Source of the DNA: SFWF01 sp045636705
GTDB taxonomy: Bacteria > Bacillota > Clostridia > Oscillospirales > Acutalibacteraceae
Reading direction: 5' to 3'
Length of the DNA stretch: 58,947 nt
NCBI GenBank assembly: GCA_045636705.1
Contig: JAZTYA010000038.1
Coordinates: forward strand, 1-58,947
Below, in pieces: positions 42,214 to 51,376 of this stretch; position 1 is the first letter of the stretch, and every line of letters starts with the position of its first letter. The notes below the pieces were generated by a model. The model was not told the DNA's origin and ran no database searches. It saw nothing but the letters and a program-made list of their open reading frames with translations. The position numbers and the translations under genes were made by a program.

Positions 42214-42502
42214 GATTTTATCTCTTTTAGGATTTGCTTCAAAGGCAGGTAAACTTTCCTTTGGAGTGCATGCAACCGAGTGGGCTATAAAATCGGGTAA
42301 GGCAAAACTTGTTCTTGCGGCTTATAATATTTCAGAAAAATCGGTAAAGGAACTAAAGTTTAAGGCAGGAGACAAGATACCCGTTAAGGTTTTAATGGAA
42401 ATTGATATAGATACCCTCTCAAAAAAAGTAGGTAAAAGCTGTGGTATCGTGGCTGTAAACGACCAAGGCTTTGCTACCGCTTTATCAGAGCAACTAGATT
42501 AA
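42203..42502 (+). CDS. ylxQ: YlxQ, L7Ae-family ribosomal/RNA-binding protein
   Basis: A 99-residue L7Ae/L30e-fold protein: LGFASKAGKLSFG, AKLVLAAYNISEKSVKEL, and GKSCGIVAVNDQGFA. It probably binds kink-turn RNA on ribosomes. The GTG start at 42203 is preceded by AGGAG and overlaps the end of ylxR, indicating coupling. Confidence 0.92.
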   Translation: MKDKILSLLGFASKAGKLSFGVHATEWAIKSGKAKLVLAAYNISEKSVKELKFKAGDKIPVKVLMEIDIDTLSKKVGKSCGIVAVNDQGFATALSEQLD

Positions 42503-42516
42503 GGAGGAATTGCACT

Positions 42517-45042
42517 ATGATGTCAGGTAAATATAAATTAAGTACCGCTGCTACTGACTTTTCTAAACAGTCAAAGGAAATTGCGGCTATTATTAAGGAT
42601 TATACCTCGGCTGAAAAGAAATCGGGCTCTACCCTATCAGTTGAGGAAATTAATATTGTCTTCTCTTTCTTAACCAAGCAAAACGAGGTTAAGAATTTTA
42701 AGGAGTATTTTGCTATTGGCGAGCAGGCTCGCAAACAGCAGGAAGAAGACAAGAAAAATGCAAAGGACAAAAAGCTTGCCGACCAGCTTGCTATTTTAGA
42801 ACAGTTAAAGGCTGCTCAAGAGGCTGAACTTGCTGCTAAAAAGGCCGCTGAAGAAAAGGCTAAGGCTCCTAAAGCAGAAGAAGTAAAGAAAGAAGAGCCT
42901 AAGAAGGCTGAAGCACCCAAAAAGGCAGAAGCTCCTAAGAAGGCAGAGCCTAAAAAGGCAGAAGCTCCCAAGGAAGAGACTAAGAAGGAATTTAAGCCCT
43001 CTGACCCGCAACCCTTCAAGGCCAGAGAAAAGAAGGAAAAGGCACCCGGTGAGACTCCAAATCGAGGACCTGCCGAGCGCAGAACCGTTGATACTCGTTT
43101 CTCTAACGTTGATATGGAGAAATACAACGAAAAATATGAAAACATTGCTCCTGCAAACTCTATGAAGGACAGCACACAGAGAAAGCAGAAGATTAATCAA
43201 AAATCCCAAAACTATCGCCGTCAGGAGAAGTCCAAAAAGGAGATAGAGGCAGAAAAGATGCGTCGTATTCAGCTTGAGCGCATCAAGAAGACTCCTATCA
43301 CCGTAACCGTTGGCGATGAGATTACCGTAGGCGAGCTTGCAGCCGCTATGAAGAAGACTGCAGCAGAGGTTATCAAGGAGCTTATGAAGCTTGGTATGAT
43401 GGCTTCTGTTAACCAGACTATTGACTACGATACCGCAGAAATCGTTGTTACCGAAATGGGTGCAAAGATTGAGCGTGCCGTTGTTGTTACTATAGAAGAG
43501 CAGATTATGGATGAGACCGAGGACACCGCAGAGAACCTAAAGCCCAGAAGCCCTGTTGTTGTCGTTATGGGTCACGTTGACCACGGTAAGACTTCCCTTC
43601 TTGATGCTATTCGTAACACCGCAGTTACCGCGGGTGAAGCAGGCGGAATTACTCAGCATATCGGTGCTTACAGAGTTAATGCCGCAGGTCAGGATATTAC
43701 CTTCCTTGACACCCCCGGACACGCTGCATTTACCTCTATGCGCCAACGTGGTGCTATGGCAACAGATATTGCAATTTTAGTTGTTGCCGCAGACGATGGT
43801 ATTATGCCACAGACAATTGAGGCTATTAACCACGCGAAAGCTGCAGAGGTTCAGATTATTGTTGCAATTAATAAGATGGATAAGCCCGAGGCTAATCCCG
43901 ACCGCATTAAGCAACAGTTAACAGAGCATTCTTTGGTTCCTGAAGAATGGGGCGGTGATATTATCTGCGTTCCCGTTTCTGCAAAGACACACGAAGGTAT
44001 TGATACCCTTCTTGAAAACGTGCTCTTAGTAGCAGAAATGCTTGAACTTAAAGCTAACCCCGACAGAAAAGCAAAGGGTGTTGTTATTGAGGCCAGACTT
44101 GACAAGGGTCCCGGTCCTATCCCTACACTTCTTGTTCAAAACGGTACTTTAAAGAGTGGCGATATCGTTATCGCAGGTACCTCTGTTGGTCGTGTTCGCG
44201 TTATGACAAACGAGCGTGGACAGAAGCTTTCTGAAGCCGGTCCTTCCGTACCTGTTGAGATTGCAGGTCTTACCGAGGTTCCAACCGCAGGCGACGTATT
44301 TGATGCCGTTTCTAACGAACGTCTTGCACGTGAGCTTGTTGAACAAAGAAAGCAAAAGATTAAGGATGAGGCTGCAGCAGCTGCTACAGCTATCACTCTT
44401 GACAACCTCTTTGACAAGCTTGGTGAAGGTGAACTCAAAGAACTTAAGCTGGTTGTTAAGGCAGACGTTCAAGGTTCTGTTGAGGCTGTTAAACAGTCAC
44501 TTGAGAAGCTCTCTAACGATGAGGTTCGCGTTAAGGTTATTCATGGTGCCGCAGGTGGTATCAATGAGACCGACGTTATGCTTGCTCAGACCTCAGGCGC
44601 TATTATCGTAGGCTTTAACGTTCGTCCCGACAGCGTTGCTAAGGCAGCTGCAGAGCGCGACGGCGTTGATATGCGTCTATATAGAGTTATTTACGATGCT
44701 ATTGAGGAAATCGAGTCTGCTATGAAGGGTATGCTTGCTCCTAAATACCGCAACGTTGATATGGCATCTATTGAAGTTCGTTCAACCTTTAAGATTTCCG
44801 GTATTGGTACCATCGCAGGTTGCTACGTAACCGACGGTAAGGTTACCCGTGCTTGCAACATCCGTGTTGTTCGTGACGGAGTTATTGTTGCAGAAGACAA
44901 GATTGATTCACTTCGTCGCTTTAAGGATGATGTAAAGGAAGTTGCTCAAGGCTACGAATGTGGTATCGGACTTGAAAAGTTTGCAGATATTAAGGAAGGC
45001 GACATCCTAGAAGCCTTTATTGTTGAGGAGTACAGAGATTAA
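42517..45042 (+). CDS. infB: Translation initiation factor IF-2
   Basis: GTPase that brings initiator tRNA to the 30S subunit. The 841 residues have a long N-terminal region with low-complexity KKAEAP-type repeats (about 110-165), an IF2-N domain (about 260-320), then the G domain with GHVDHGKTSLLD, DTPGHAAF and NKMDKP, and domains II-IV to IVEEYRD. GGAGG precedes ATGATG. The Ala/Lys/Glu repeat gives spurious open frames on the other strand. It is coupled to rbfA by TAATG. Confidence 0.97.
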   Translation: MMSGKYKLSTAATDFSKQSKEIAAIIKDYTSAEKKSGSTLSVEEINIVFSFLTKQNEVKNFKEYFAIGEQARKQQEEDKKNAKDKKLADQLAILEQLKAAQEAELAAKKAAEEKAKAPKAEEVKKEEPKKAEAPKKAEAPKKAEPKKAEAPKEETKKEFKPSDPQPFKAREKKEKAPGETPNRGPAERRTVDTRFSNVDMEKYNEKYENIAPANSMKDSTQRKQKINQKSQNYRRQEKSKKEIEAEKMRRIQLERIKKTPITVTVGDEITVGELAAAMKKTAAEVIKELMKLGMMASVNQTIDYDTAEIVVTEMGAKIERAVVVTIEEQIMDETEDTAENLKPRSPVVVVMGHVDHGKTSLLDAIRNTAVTAGEAGGITQHIGAYRVNAAGQDITFLDTPGHAAFTSMRQRGAMATDIAILVVAADDGIMPQTIEAINHAKAAEVQIIVAINKMDKPEANPDRIKQQLTEHSLVPEEWGGDIICVPVSAKTHEGIDTLLENVLLVAEMLELKANPDRKAKGVVIEARLDKGPGPIPTLLVQNGTLKSGDIVIAGTSVGRVRVMTNERGQKLSEAGPSVPVEIAGLTEVPTAGDVFDAVSNERLARELVEQRKQKIKDEAAAAATAITLDNLFDKLGEGELKELKLVVKADVQGSVEAVKQSLEKLSNDEVRVKVIHGAAGGINETDVMLAQTSGAIIVGFNVRPDSVAKAAAERDGVDMRLYRVIYDAIEEIESAMKGMLAPKYRNVDMASIEVRSTFKISGIGTIAGCYVTDGKVTRACNIRVVRDGVIVAEDKIDSLRRFKDDVKEVAQGYECGIGLEKFADIKEGDILEAFIVEEYRD

Positions 45043-45404
45043 TGGCCGGATTTAAAATTAACCGTGTTGCATCTGATATTAGAGCGGTCCTTTCCGACCT
45101 TCTTCGCGAGGTAAAGGACCCTCGAATCAGCAAGCTTTTATCTATTGTTAAGCTTGACGTTTCGGGCGATATGTCATATGCTACAGTTTATGTCAGTGCT
45201 ATTGAGGGAAGTGAAAAAACTAAAGAGTCGGTCAAGGCGCTAAAGGGTGCAGCAGGCTATCTTCGTCGTGAACTAGGCGCCAGAATGAAGCTAAGAAAGG
45301 TTCCCGAACTTAAATTTATTCCCGACGACTCTATTGAAATTAGTGCCAACATTTCCAAGATAGTAGGAAGTTTTAAAACAAATGAGGAGAACAAAGATGA
45401 GTAA
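45042..45404 (+). CDS. rbfA: Ribosome-binding factor A
   Basis: A 120-residue KH-fold protein for late 30S maturation. It contains RVASDIRAVLSDLLREVKDPRI and the YLRRELGARMKLRKVPELKFIPDDSIE end motif. Its ATG overlaps the infB stop by one base. Confidence 0.95.
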   Translation: MAGFKINRVASDIRAVLSDLLREVKDPRISKLLSIVKLDVSGDMSYATVYVSAIEGSEKTKESVKALKGAAGYLRRELGARMKLRKVPELKFIPDDSIEISANISKIVGSFKTNEENKDE

Positions 45405-46386
45405 TGCTTGCGAGCAGCTTACCTTAAAGGCCGTTTGCAAATACCTAAAAAAAGCGAATAATCTGCTGATTATTTCTCACGCTTCTCCCGACGGAGATAC
45501 GTTAGGTAGTGCTTATGCCTTAAAGCTCGGGCTTGAACAACTTGGCAAGAAGGTGCAGGTTATCTGCCCTGACGCAATTCCCCACAAATTTGATTACTTT
45601 ATGTTTGATGACGGTTGCGATTTCGCTCCCGAAACGGTCGTTGCGGTCGATGTCGCCGACATAAAACTTTTAGGAAACATTTATTCCCAGTTTGAAGGAA
45701 GAATTGACCTTAACATTGACCACCATATTTCAAACACAAGGTATGCTAAAAAGCTTTATTTAGACCCTAGCGCTGCTGCTTGTGCCGAATGCATTTATGA
45801 AATACTTGTAATGCTTAAAGTGAAAATCGATAAAAACATCGCAAACGCACTTTACACAGGTATTTCTACCGATACCGGTTGCTTTAAATATTCAAACGTA
45901 ACCGTTCGCACACACGAAATAGCGGCTAAGCTTTATAAATTTGGTATTGATGCCGCAAATATTAACCGCATTATGTTTGACACCAAGTCCAGAAGCAGAC
46001 TGGAAATGGAAAAGATGGTTTTAGAAAAGGCCGAGTTCCATTTTGACGGTAAATGTATGCTTTTGGCCGTAACTTCCGATATGCAGGAAAAAACCGGTTG
46101 TACAAAGGATGAACTCGAAGGTGTTGCGGTTATTTCAAGGTCGGTTGAAGGTGTTATTGCAGGCGTTTCTATAAAGCAAGTAGGCGAACAAACCTTTAAG
46201 GTTTCGCTTCGCACATACGAGCCTTTAGACGCTTCGGAAATTTGCAAAAACTTTGGTGGTGGCGGTCACAAGGCTGCCGCAGGTTGCACACTTGAAGGCT
46301 CTTTAGAGGACGTTAAGCAACGACTTTTAGCGGTTATCTCTAAGGCTTTGGAGGAAAACAATGCAGGGACTAATACTTGTAAATAA
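45397..46386 (+). CDS. nrnA: Bifunctional oligoribonuclease / PAP phosphatase NrnA
   Basis: DHH/DHHA1 phosphoesterase that degrades nanoRNAs and 3'-phosphoadenosine 5'-phosphate. Metal motifs are SHASPDGDTLGSA, DVAD and IDHHISNTRYA; the DHHA1 substrate motif is GGGGHKAAAGCTLEG near the end. GAGGAG before the ATG at 45397 gives 329 residues and overlaps rbfA by 8 bases; an ATG five codons upstream lacks a ribosome site. Confidence 0.93.
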   Translation: MSNACEQLTLKAVCKYLKKANNLLIISHASPDGDTLGSAYALKLGLEQLGKKVQVICPDAIPHKFDYFMFDDGCDFAPETVVAVDVADIKLLGNIYSQFEGRIDLNIDHHISNTRYAKKLYLDPSAAACAECIYEILVMLKVKIDKNIANALYTGISTDTGCFKYSNVTVRTHEIAAKLYKFGIDAANINRIMFDTKSRSRLEMEKMVLEKAEFHFDGKCMLLAVTSDMQEKTGCTKDELEGVAVISRSVEGVIAGVSIKQVGEQTFKVSLRTYEPLDASEICKNFGGGGHKAAAGCTLEGSLEDVKQRLLAVISKALEENNAGTNTCK

Positions 46387-47251
46387 GCCAAAGGGAATCA
46401 CATCCTTTAAGGCGGTAGCTGTAATTAAGTCTTTAGCCCACGATAAGCGTGTAGGGCACACCGGAACACTCGACCCGATAGCAACGGGAGTTTTGCCTAT
46501 TTTTATAGGAAGGGCCACTACCCTTTCAGGTCTTCTTTTGGATGCGGACAAAACCTATACCGCCTCTGTTAAGCTTGGTGTTACTACCGATACGCTTGAT
46601 ATTACAGGCAAGGTTTTATCTACCGCTATTTCAAACGTTAGTTTAGAAGCGCTAAAAGAAACGCTTGATAGCTTTTTGGGAGAAGGTATGCAGATTCCAC
46701 CTATGTATTCTGCTATCAAAAAAGACGGTGTCCGCCTCTATGAGCTTGCTCGTAAGGGTGAAGAGGTTGATATTGAACCTAGAAAGATTACCATTCACGA
46801 AATAGAGATTTTATCCTTTTCAGGCGATGAGTTTTCATTTAAGGTTACCTGCTCTAAGGGTACCTATATTCGTTCACTCATTCGTGATATAGGCGAAAAG
46901 TTAGGTTGTGGTGCTACCATGACCGACCTTATAAGAAATGCAACCTCGGGATTTGATTTGAGTGAATGTATATCTCTCGATGAATTGACCGAAGACAATA
47001 TTAAAGACTATATTTTACCCGAAGAAAAGGCGGTTTTATATCTAAGAGAGGTAAAGGTAACCGAAAAGCAAGCGATTCGCTTTTCTAACGGTGGAAAATT
47101 AGGCTATGAAAGACTTAAAACTGCCGATTTTAGCGATAATGAACTTTTAAGGATAAAATATGGCGACAGTCTTATTGGACTCGGCATTGCCGACAATGAA
47201 AAACAAGAAATAGCAATAAAATGTATTATAAATCCGTATAAAAATATTTAA
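46361..47251 (+). CDS. truB: tRNA pseudouridine(55) synthase TruB
   Basis: Makes pseudouridine 55 in the T-loop of tRNAs. The 296 residues have GLILVNKPKGITSF at the start, the catalytic Asp in GHTGTLDPIATGVLP (about residue 39), and CSKGTYIRSLIRDIG later. A C-terminal PUA-like part is present but short. The ATG lies 26 bases inside nrnA, after GGAGG. Confidence 0.95.
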   Translation: MQGLILVNKPKGITSFKAVAVIKSLAHDKRVGHTGTLDPIATGVLPIFIGRATTLSGLLLDADKTYTASVKLGVTTDTLDITGKVLSTAISNVSLEALKETLDSFLGEGMQIPPMYSAIKKDGVRLYELARKGEEVDIEPRKITIHEIEILSFSGDEFSFKVTCSKGTYIRSLIRDIGEKLGCGATMTDLIRNATSGFDLSECISLDELTEDNIKDYILPEEKAVLYLREVKVTEKQAIRFSNGGKLGYERLKTADFSDNELLRIKYGDSLIGLGIADNEKQEIAIKCIINPYKNI

Positions 47252-47264
47252 AGGAGGGGATAAA

Positions 47265-48101
47265 ATGTCAAACGGCGTCGCTGTTGCGCTTGGTATGTTC
47301 GATGGTGTTCATTTAGGGCATCAGGCGGTCATTAATAGCGCCACAAAAGAAAATTTGAAAAGTGTCGCCATAACCTTTTCTTCCCTTCCCTTTAAAACGG
47401 GTGGTTGGCTGATGACCAAAGAGCAAAAGGAAGCAGAGCTCAAAAAGCTTGGCATTGACGAGGTATTTTTCCTCGACTTTTGCGAGGTATGTGATATGTA
47501 CCCCGAGGAGTTTTTGTCCTACATTTGTAAACTCTACCCCATAAAGAAAATTTGTTGCGGTTTTAACTATCGTTTTGGTAGGCGCGCTCAAGGCAACACC
47601 TCTTTTCTAAAAGAATACTGCGATAAAAATAATATTCTGTTCGAGGTTTCGAATATGGTTGAAACAAACGGACAAGCGGTATCCTCAACCTATATTCGTT
47701 CCTTAATTTCGGATGGAGAAATTATTAAGGCTACGAGCCTTTTAACCCGTCCCTTCAGCTTTAAAGCAAAGGTGTCACGTGGTGACCAACGAGGCAGGAC
47801 TATAGGTTTTCCAACAACAAATCAGGTTTACCCTGAGGAGATTGTTACACCTAAATTTGGAGTTTACAAGACCAAGGTTTTAATTGATGACAAGGAATAT
47901 ACAGGTATTACAAACATAGGTCTTAGGCCTACATACCGAAACGATTTTGTTTCTGCCGAAACCTTTATTAAAGACTATTCGGACAACTGCTACGGCAAGG
48001 AAATTGAAACTATACTTATAGATTTTATAAGGCCTGAAAAGAAATTTGACTCAATAGAGGAACTAAAGGCCGCTATAACCGAAGATTTGAAGAAAATATA
48101 A
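47265..48101 (+). CDS. ribF: Bifunctional riboflavin kinase / FAD synthetase
   Basis: Converts riboflavin to FMN and then FAD. The N-terminal nucleotidyltransferase part has GMFDGVHLGHQAVI (HxGH motif) and GFNYRFGRRAQGN. The C-terminal kinase has GDQRGRTIGFPTTNQ and GITNIGLRPTY. At 278 residues it is shorter than the common 305-315, mostly in the first domain, but no motif is missing. AAGGAGGGG precedes the ATG. Last gene of the operon. Confidence 0.94.
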   Translation: MSNGVAVALGMFDGVHLGHQAVINSATKENLKSVAITFSSLPFKTGGWLMTKEQKEAELKKLGIDEVFFLDFCEVCDMYPEEFLSYICKLYPIKKICCGFNYRFGRRAQGNTSFLKEYCDKNNILFEVSNMVETNGQAVSSTYIRSLISDGEIIKATSLLTRPFSFKAKVSRGDQRGRTIGFPTTNQVYPEEIVTPKFGVYKTKVLIDDKEYTGITNIGLRPTYRNDFVSAETFIKDYSDNCYGKEIETILIDFIRPEKKFDSIEELKAAITEDLKKI

Positions 48102-48128
48102 AAGACTCTCGAAAATCGAGAGTCTTTT
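48099..48128. terminator. Bidirectional terminator, ribF / ligA
   Basis: Perfect 13-bp stem AAAGACTCTCGA/TCGAGAGTCTTT with a 3-nt loop and flanking A and T runs. Confidence 0.88.
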
Positions 48129-48131
48129 GTT

Positions 48132-50108
48132 TTATTTTATCATTTCTTTAAACTGTTCTTCGTCGATGACCTTAACACCTAAAGCGTTGGCTTTGTCTAA
48201 CTTGCTTCCCGCTTCTTCCCCTGCTAAAACAAAGGTGGTTTTCTTTGAAACCGAAGAAGAAACCTTGCCGCCGTAATTTAACACAATTTCTTCCGCTTCT
48301 TGACGTTTGTAGGTTGGAAGTGTTCCTGTTAAAACAAATATCATACCTTCAAAGCGGTTATCAATTGTGGTATCTGGCTCGGTAAGATTAAGCCCCATTT
48401 CTTTAAACCTCTGGACTAAAGTTTTGGTCGAGTCTAAAGAGAAAAACTCATAAATGCTTTCGGCCATAATACTGCCAAATCCGTCTATTGCTTCAAAGTC
48501 TGCGGCGGTTGCTGTAAGAAGAGCATCTATGCTCTTAAAATGGTCTGCAACGAGTTTTGCAGCCTTTGAGCCTATATGTCTTATGCCTAAGGCAAAAAGC
48601 AGACGAGAAAGAGGATTTTCCTTGGATTTTTCTATTGCCGAAATAAGATTCTGCGCCGACTTTTCTCCGTTGCCCTCAAGAGAAGAAATATCCTCTAATC
48701 TTAGGGTGTAGATATCGGGTGTTATTTTGATAAGTCCCTCGTCGGTAAGTTTTTCGAGCATTGCAGGGCCAAGGCCTTCTATATCCATGGCATCACGCGA
48801 GGTAAAGTGGATTAGATGACGAAGCATTTGGGCAGGACAGTCAGAGCCTACGCAACGAATAACCGCTTCACCCTCTTCTTTAAAAACAGGAGCACCACAA
48901 GAAGGGCAAACTGTGGGCATTTTATATTCGGTTGTGTTTTCGCCGTGTTCCTTTAAGGCTACAACCTCAGGAATAATATCCCCTGCTTTGCGAACGATTA
49001 TGGTATCGCCTATTCGAATATCCTTTTCCTTTATAAAGTCCTCGTTATGAAGAACGGCACGAGAAACTGTAGTGCCTGCAAGGAAAATCGGCTCAAAAAC
49101 GGCGGTAGGTGTCAAGGCGCCCGTTCTGCCCACGTTTATTTCAATATTAATAAGCTTGGTTTCCTTTTCTTCGGGTGGGTATTTATAAGCTATTGCCCAT
49201 TTAGGATATTTTGCAGTGCTTCCAAGTTCTGCGCGAAGATGAATTGCATCAAGCTTTACAACCGCCCCGTCAATATCAAACGGAAGGTCGCCTCTTTGCT
49301 CTCCTATGGAAGTGATTTCTGATATTACCTCTTGGATGTTTTGACATCTTTTATAACTTGGCAAAACTGAAAAGCCCTGTTCTTTTAAAAAATCTAGCGA
49401 CTCAATATGAGATGAAAATTCCTTGCCCTCGATATACTGAACGTTGAAAACAAAAATATCAAGTTCCCTTTCAGCGCAAAGTTCACTCTTCTTTTGGCGA
49501 AGTGTGCCTGCTGCGGCATTACGAGGATTCTTTGCAGGAGCATCGCCTAAAAGTTCCTGCCTTTTAACCAAGGCATCAAAGGACTCACGGGACATATAGA
49601 CCTCGCCTCTGACTTCAAGGGTGTTTTTAAAAGGAATCTTTTTAGGTATTGTTCTAACGGTCATAAGGTTTGCCGTTACGTCCTCGCCTGTTTCTCCGTT
49701 ACCACGGGTCGAGCCACGGACAAATAGTCCGTTTTCATATTCAAGAGAAACAGATAGTCCATCAATTTTAGGTTCTACCGAGTAGGTAACAGGAGAAACT
49801 GCCGCACGAACCTTTTCATCGAAAGAATAAAGTTCTTCAAAACTAAAGGCATCGAGAAGACTTTCCATTTTAACCCTGTGTTTTACCGGGTCAAAAAGCT
49901 TTCCTGCTGAACCGCCTACCTTTTTTGTTGGAGAGTCAGCTGCCGAAAGTTCAGGAAATTCCGCCTCTATAGCACGAAGTTCACGATTTAACATATCGTA
50001 CTCATAGTCGGTAATTTCGGGGGCATCCTCGTTATAATATTTTTCGTTGTGGTAGCGCAAAAGTTCTGTTAATTCTTTTGCTCTGATTCTTGCCTTTTCG
50101 AAATCCAT
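48132..50108 (-). CDS. ligA: NAD-dependent DNA ligase
   Basis: Seals nicks in DNA during replication and repair using NAD. The 658 residues hold domain Ia, an adenylation domain with the nucleophile Lys in VEPKIDGLSV, an OB fold, a four-Cys zinc finger (CPSCG and CVGSDCPAQ), helix-hairpin-helix repeats (about 440-580) and a C-terminal BRCT domain from MIFVLTGTLPTYKRQEAEE. It follows yunB by 15 bases with AGGAGAG as SD, so both are probably one transcript. Confidence 0.96.
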   Translation of the reverse strand: MDFEKARIRAKELTELLRYHNEKYYNEDAPEITDYEYDMLNRELRAIEAEFPELSAADSPTKKVGGSAGKLFDPVKHRVKMESLLDAFSFEELYSFDEKVRAAVSPVTYSVEPKIDGLSVSLEYENGLFVRGSTRGNGETGEDVTANLMTVRTIPKKIPFKNTLEVRGEVYMSRESFDALVKRQELLGDAPAKNPRNAAAGTLRQKKSELCAERELDIFVFNVQYIEGKEFSSHIESLDFLKEQGFSVLPSYKRCQNIQEVISEITSIGEQRGDLPFDIDGAVVKLDAIHLRAELGSTAKYPKWAIAYKYPPEEKETKLINIEINVGRTGALTPTAVFEPIFLAGTTVSRAVLHNEDFIKEKDIRIGDTIIVRKAGDIIPEVVALKEHGENTTEYKMPTVCPSCGAPVFKEEGEAVIRCVGSDCPAQMLRHLIHFTSRDAMDIEGLGPAMLEKLTDEGLIKITPDIYTLRLEDISSLEGNGEKSAQNLISAIEKSKENPLSRLLFALGIRHIGSKAAKLVADHFKSIDALLTATAADFEAIDGFGSIMAESIYEFFSLDSTKTLVQRFKEMGLNLTEPDTTIDNRFEGMIFVLTGTLPTYKRQEAEEIVLNYGGKVSSSVSKKTTFVLAGEEAGSKLDKANALGVKVIDEEQFKEMIK

Positions 50109-50123
50109 TTTTCTCTCCTAAAA

Positions 50124-50819
50124 TTAATTTATTGTCGCTCCGTGGTCAAATATATCCTCTACTATTTCGTCGTTTGCGCCTATAACGCTTGTAAAGGCAT
50201 CGGGCACAACGCCTGCAATAACCGTTTCTGCCACCAAAAAGGATGTTATGGTGTTTAAAGAGGTGGTGGTGTTAGTCATGGCAAGGTCACTTTCAAGTTT
50301 TATATCTAAAAGTATTTGATGCAAAACCTGATTTATACCTGCCGACCGGAATACGCCCGAGAAATTGCTTCCAACCGTGGTCGTAACGCCTACCTCGTAC
50401 GAAAACCGTGGGTTAAAAAAAGCGGTGTAGTAAAAACCGAATGCCGCAAATATCGGAACCGAAAACTTTACCTTACTTTGCTCTGATAGTTTTTTTGCAA
50501 TGCGGTTGTTTATTGCGGTTTTCAAGTGGTTTGCCTCAATTGTGTTTATCTGAACCGAATTTACCTCGCCGCTATCTTTTCGGTTAATACTGACGATACT
50601 TTCGTAAGTAATCTTCAGTTCGTTTAAAACTTCCTCAGCCGCACGATTTGCAGCGTTTATAAGCATGGTCTTGGACTCGCTTAAAGCGTAGGTCCTAACC
50701 ACCGATTTAAGCCTTGTTTCTATGTAAATATACCCTGTGAGAATTAGTAGCGTCGCCACTAAAATTAAGGCCAATGCGCCTTTTACTTTCGAGGCTATAT
50801 TCGGTCTATAATAAATCAA
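50124..50819 (-). CDS. yunB: Sporulation protein YunB
   Basis: A 231-residue membrane-anchored sporulation protein. It has an N-terminal transmembrane helix (about 14-32), then a domain with ANRAAEEVL and the family block NPRFSYEVGVTTTVGSNFSG, FRSAGINQVLHQILLDI and a C-terminal FLVAETVIAGVVPDAF. YunB is sigma-E controlled in Bacillus subtilis and needed for full spore formation, with molecular role unknown. Here it shares a transcript with ligA. A SigA-like promoter is present upstream. Confidence 0.88.
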   Translation of the reverse strand: MIYYRPNIASKVKGALALILVATLLILTGYIYIETRLKSVVRTYALSESKTMLINAANRAAEEVLNELKITYESIVSINRKDSGEVNSVQINTIEANHLKTAINNRIAKKLSEQSKVKFSVPIFAAFGFYYTAFFNPRFSYEVGVTTTVGSNFSGVFRSAGINQVLHQILLDIKLESDLAMTNTTTSLNTITSFLVAETVIAGVVPDAFTSVIGANDEIVEDIFDHGATIN

Positions 50820-50890
50820 AAGCCACCGCCCCCTTCATAATATATTACGAAAAATTGGGGACCGTTGTGAAATATTTTGTCTATGACGAT

Positions 50891-50919
50891 ATTATACCAT
50901 ATTTTAATTAAATTCGCAA
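50891..50919 (-). promoter_or_regulatory. Promoter of yunB-ligA
   Basis: Minus-strand TTGCGA (50914-50919), 17-bp spacer, TATAAT (50891-50896). Confidence 0.6.
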
Positions 50920-50928
50920 TTATTTTCC

Positions 50929-50957
50929 TTGACTTTTAAGGGCTTTTATATTAAAAT
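50929..50957 (+). promoter_or_regulatory. Promoter of tRNA-Leu
   Basis: TTGACT (50929-50934), 17-bp spacer, TAAAAT (50952-50957), about 24 bp before the tRNA 5' end. Confidence 0.7.
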
Positions 50958-50980
50958 AGATTTCGCATCATAATGCATTT

Positions 50981-51064
50981 GCGGGTGTGGTGGAATTGGC
51001 AGACACGCTGGTCTTAGGAACCAGTGCCATGTGCTTGCAGGTTCAAGTCCTGTCACCCGCACCA
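50981..51064 (+). tRNA. tRNA-Leu (anticodon UAG), CCA encoded
   Basis: The acceptor GCGGGTG pairs with CACCCGC (51054-51060). The anticodon stem CTGGT/ACCAG encloses the loop CTTAGGA with anticodon TAG, reading CUA-type leucine codons. A long variable arm follows, and the T arm is GCAGG-TTCAAGT-CCTGT. A58947-type discriminator is A, then CCA. The length of 84 bases fits a class II tRNA. Fragments of its 3' end recur at 51241 and 51413. Confidence 0.95.
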
Positions 51065-51120
51065 AATTCCAAATCTGACCGTTAGGTTGGGTTTGGAATT
51101 TTTGTTTTTCAGGACTTGAG
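51064..51120 (+). repeat. tRNA-linked hairpin unit 1 (probable tRNA terminator)
   Basis: Outer stem AAATTCCAAA/TTTGGAATTT (51064-51073, 51092-51101), inner ACC-GTTA-GGT loop, a T-run, then CAGGACTTGA (51110-51119), which is complementary to the tRNA T arm. Terminator function is likely. The same unit recurs at 51433-51490. Confidence 0.75.
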
Positions 51121-51144
51121 CCTGAGAAGGTCTGAAGCGTTAAG

Positions 51145-51168
51145 AAAACAGTCCAGTGGACTGTTTTT
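51145..51168 (+). repeat. Second hairpin type, copy 1
   Basis: Stem AAAACAGTCC/GGACTGTTTT (51145-51154, 51158-51167) with loop AGT. A copy with a different closing pair lies at 51377-51397. Confidence 0.65.
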
Positions 51169-51184
51169 AGTAAGGAGCGTGCAG

Positions 51185-51332
51185 GCGGGTACCGAACGCT
51201 TTTGCGTTGGGTCGCCAAGCGGGTAGTATGCGAAGCAGACGTTCAAGTCCTGTCACCCGCACCAAATTAAGAGGAATCAGCCATTAGGTTGGTTCCTCTT
51301 AATTTTTGTTTAAGTGTTAGACAGGACTTGAA
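51185..51332 (+). repeat. tRNA-like copy with hairpin unit 2
   Basis: Bases 51241-51268 repeat 51041-51068 exactly, 200 bp downstream: the T loop, acceptor 3' strand, CCA and four more bases. GCGGGT at 51185-51190 can pair with ACCCGC of this copy. Outer stem 51264-51276 against 51293-51305 is 13 perfect pairs of a different sequence from unit 1, while the inner ATTAGGTTGG loop is kept. CAGGACTTGAA (51322-51332) pairs with the T arm. It has no anticodon arm and is not a working tRNA. Confidence 0.7.
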
Positions 51333-51376
51333 ACGACCTCCAAACTTGCCGAGTGTAACGAGTAACAAGTTTGGGA

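Noticed and set aside
42805..43209. Leu/Phe-rich open frames opposite infB
   Set aside because: They mirror the Ala/Lys/Glu repeat of IF-2 and have no ribosome site.
47240..47270. FMN riboswitch before ribF
   Set aside because: ribF starts 13 bases after truB; there is no room for an aptamer.
50946..51218. Minus-strand 90-residue open frame with the segment VRVTGLEPASTWHW
   Set aside because: It is the antisense of tRNA-Leu and its hairpin. This kind of GLEPA peptide is a known artefact of tRNA genes.
51061..51310. T-box leader in the hairpin units after tRNA-Leu
   Set aside because: The AGGTTGG loop is only loosely like the T-box core, there is no specifier region, and no amino-acid gene follows.
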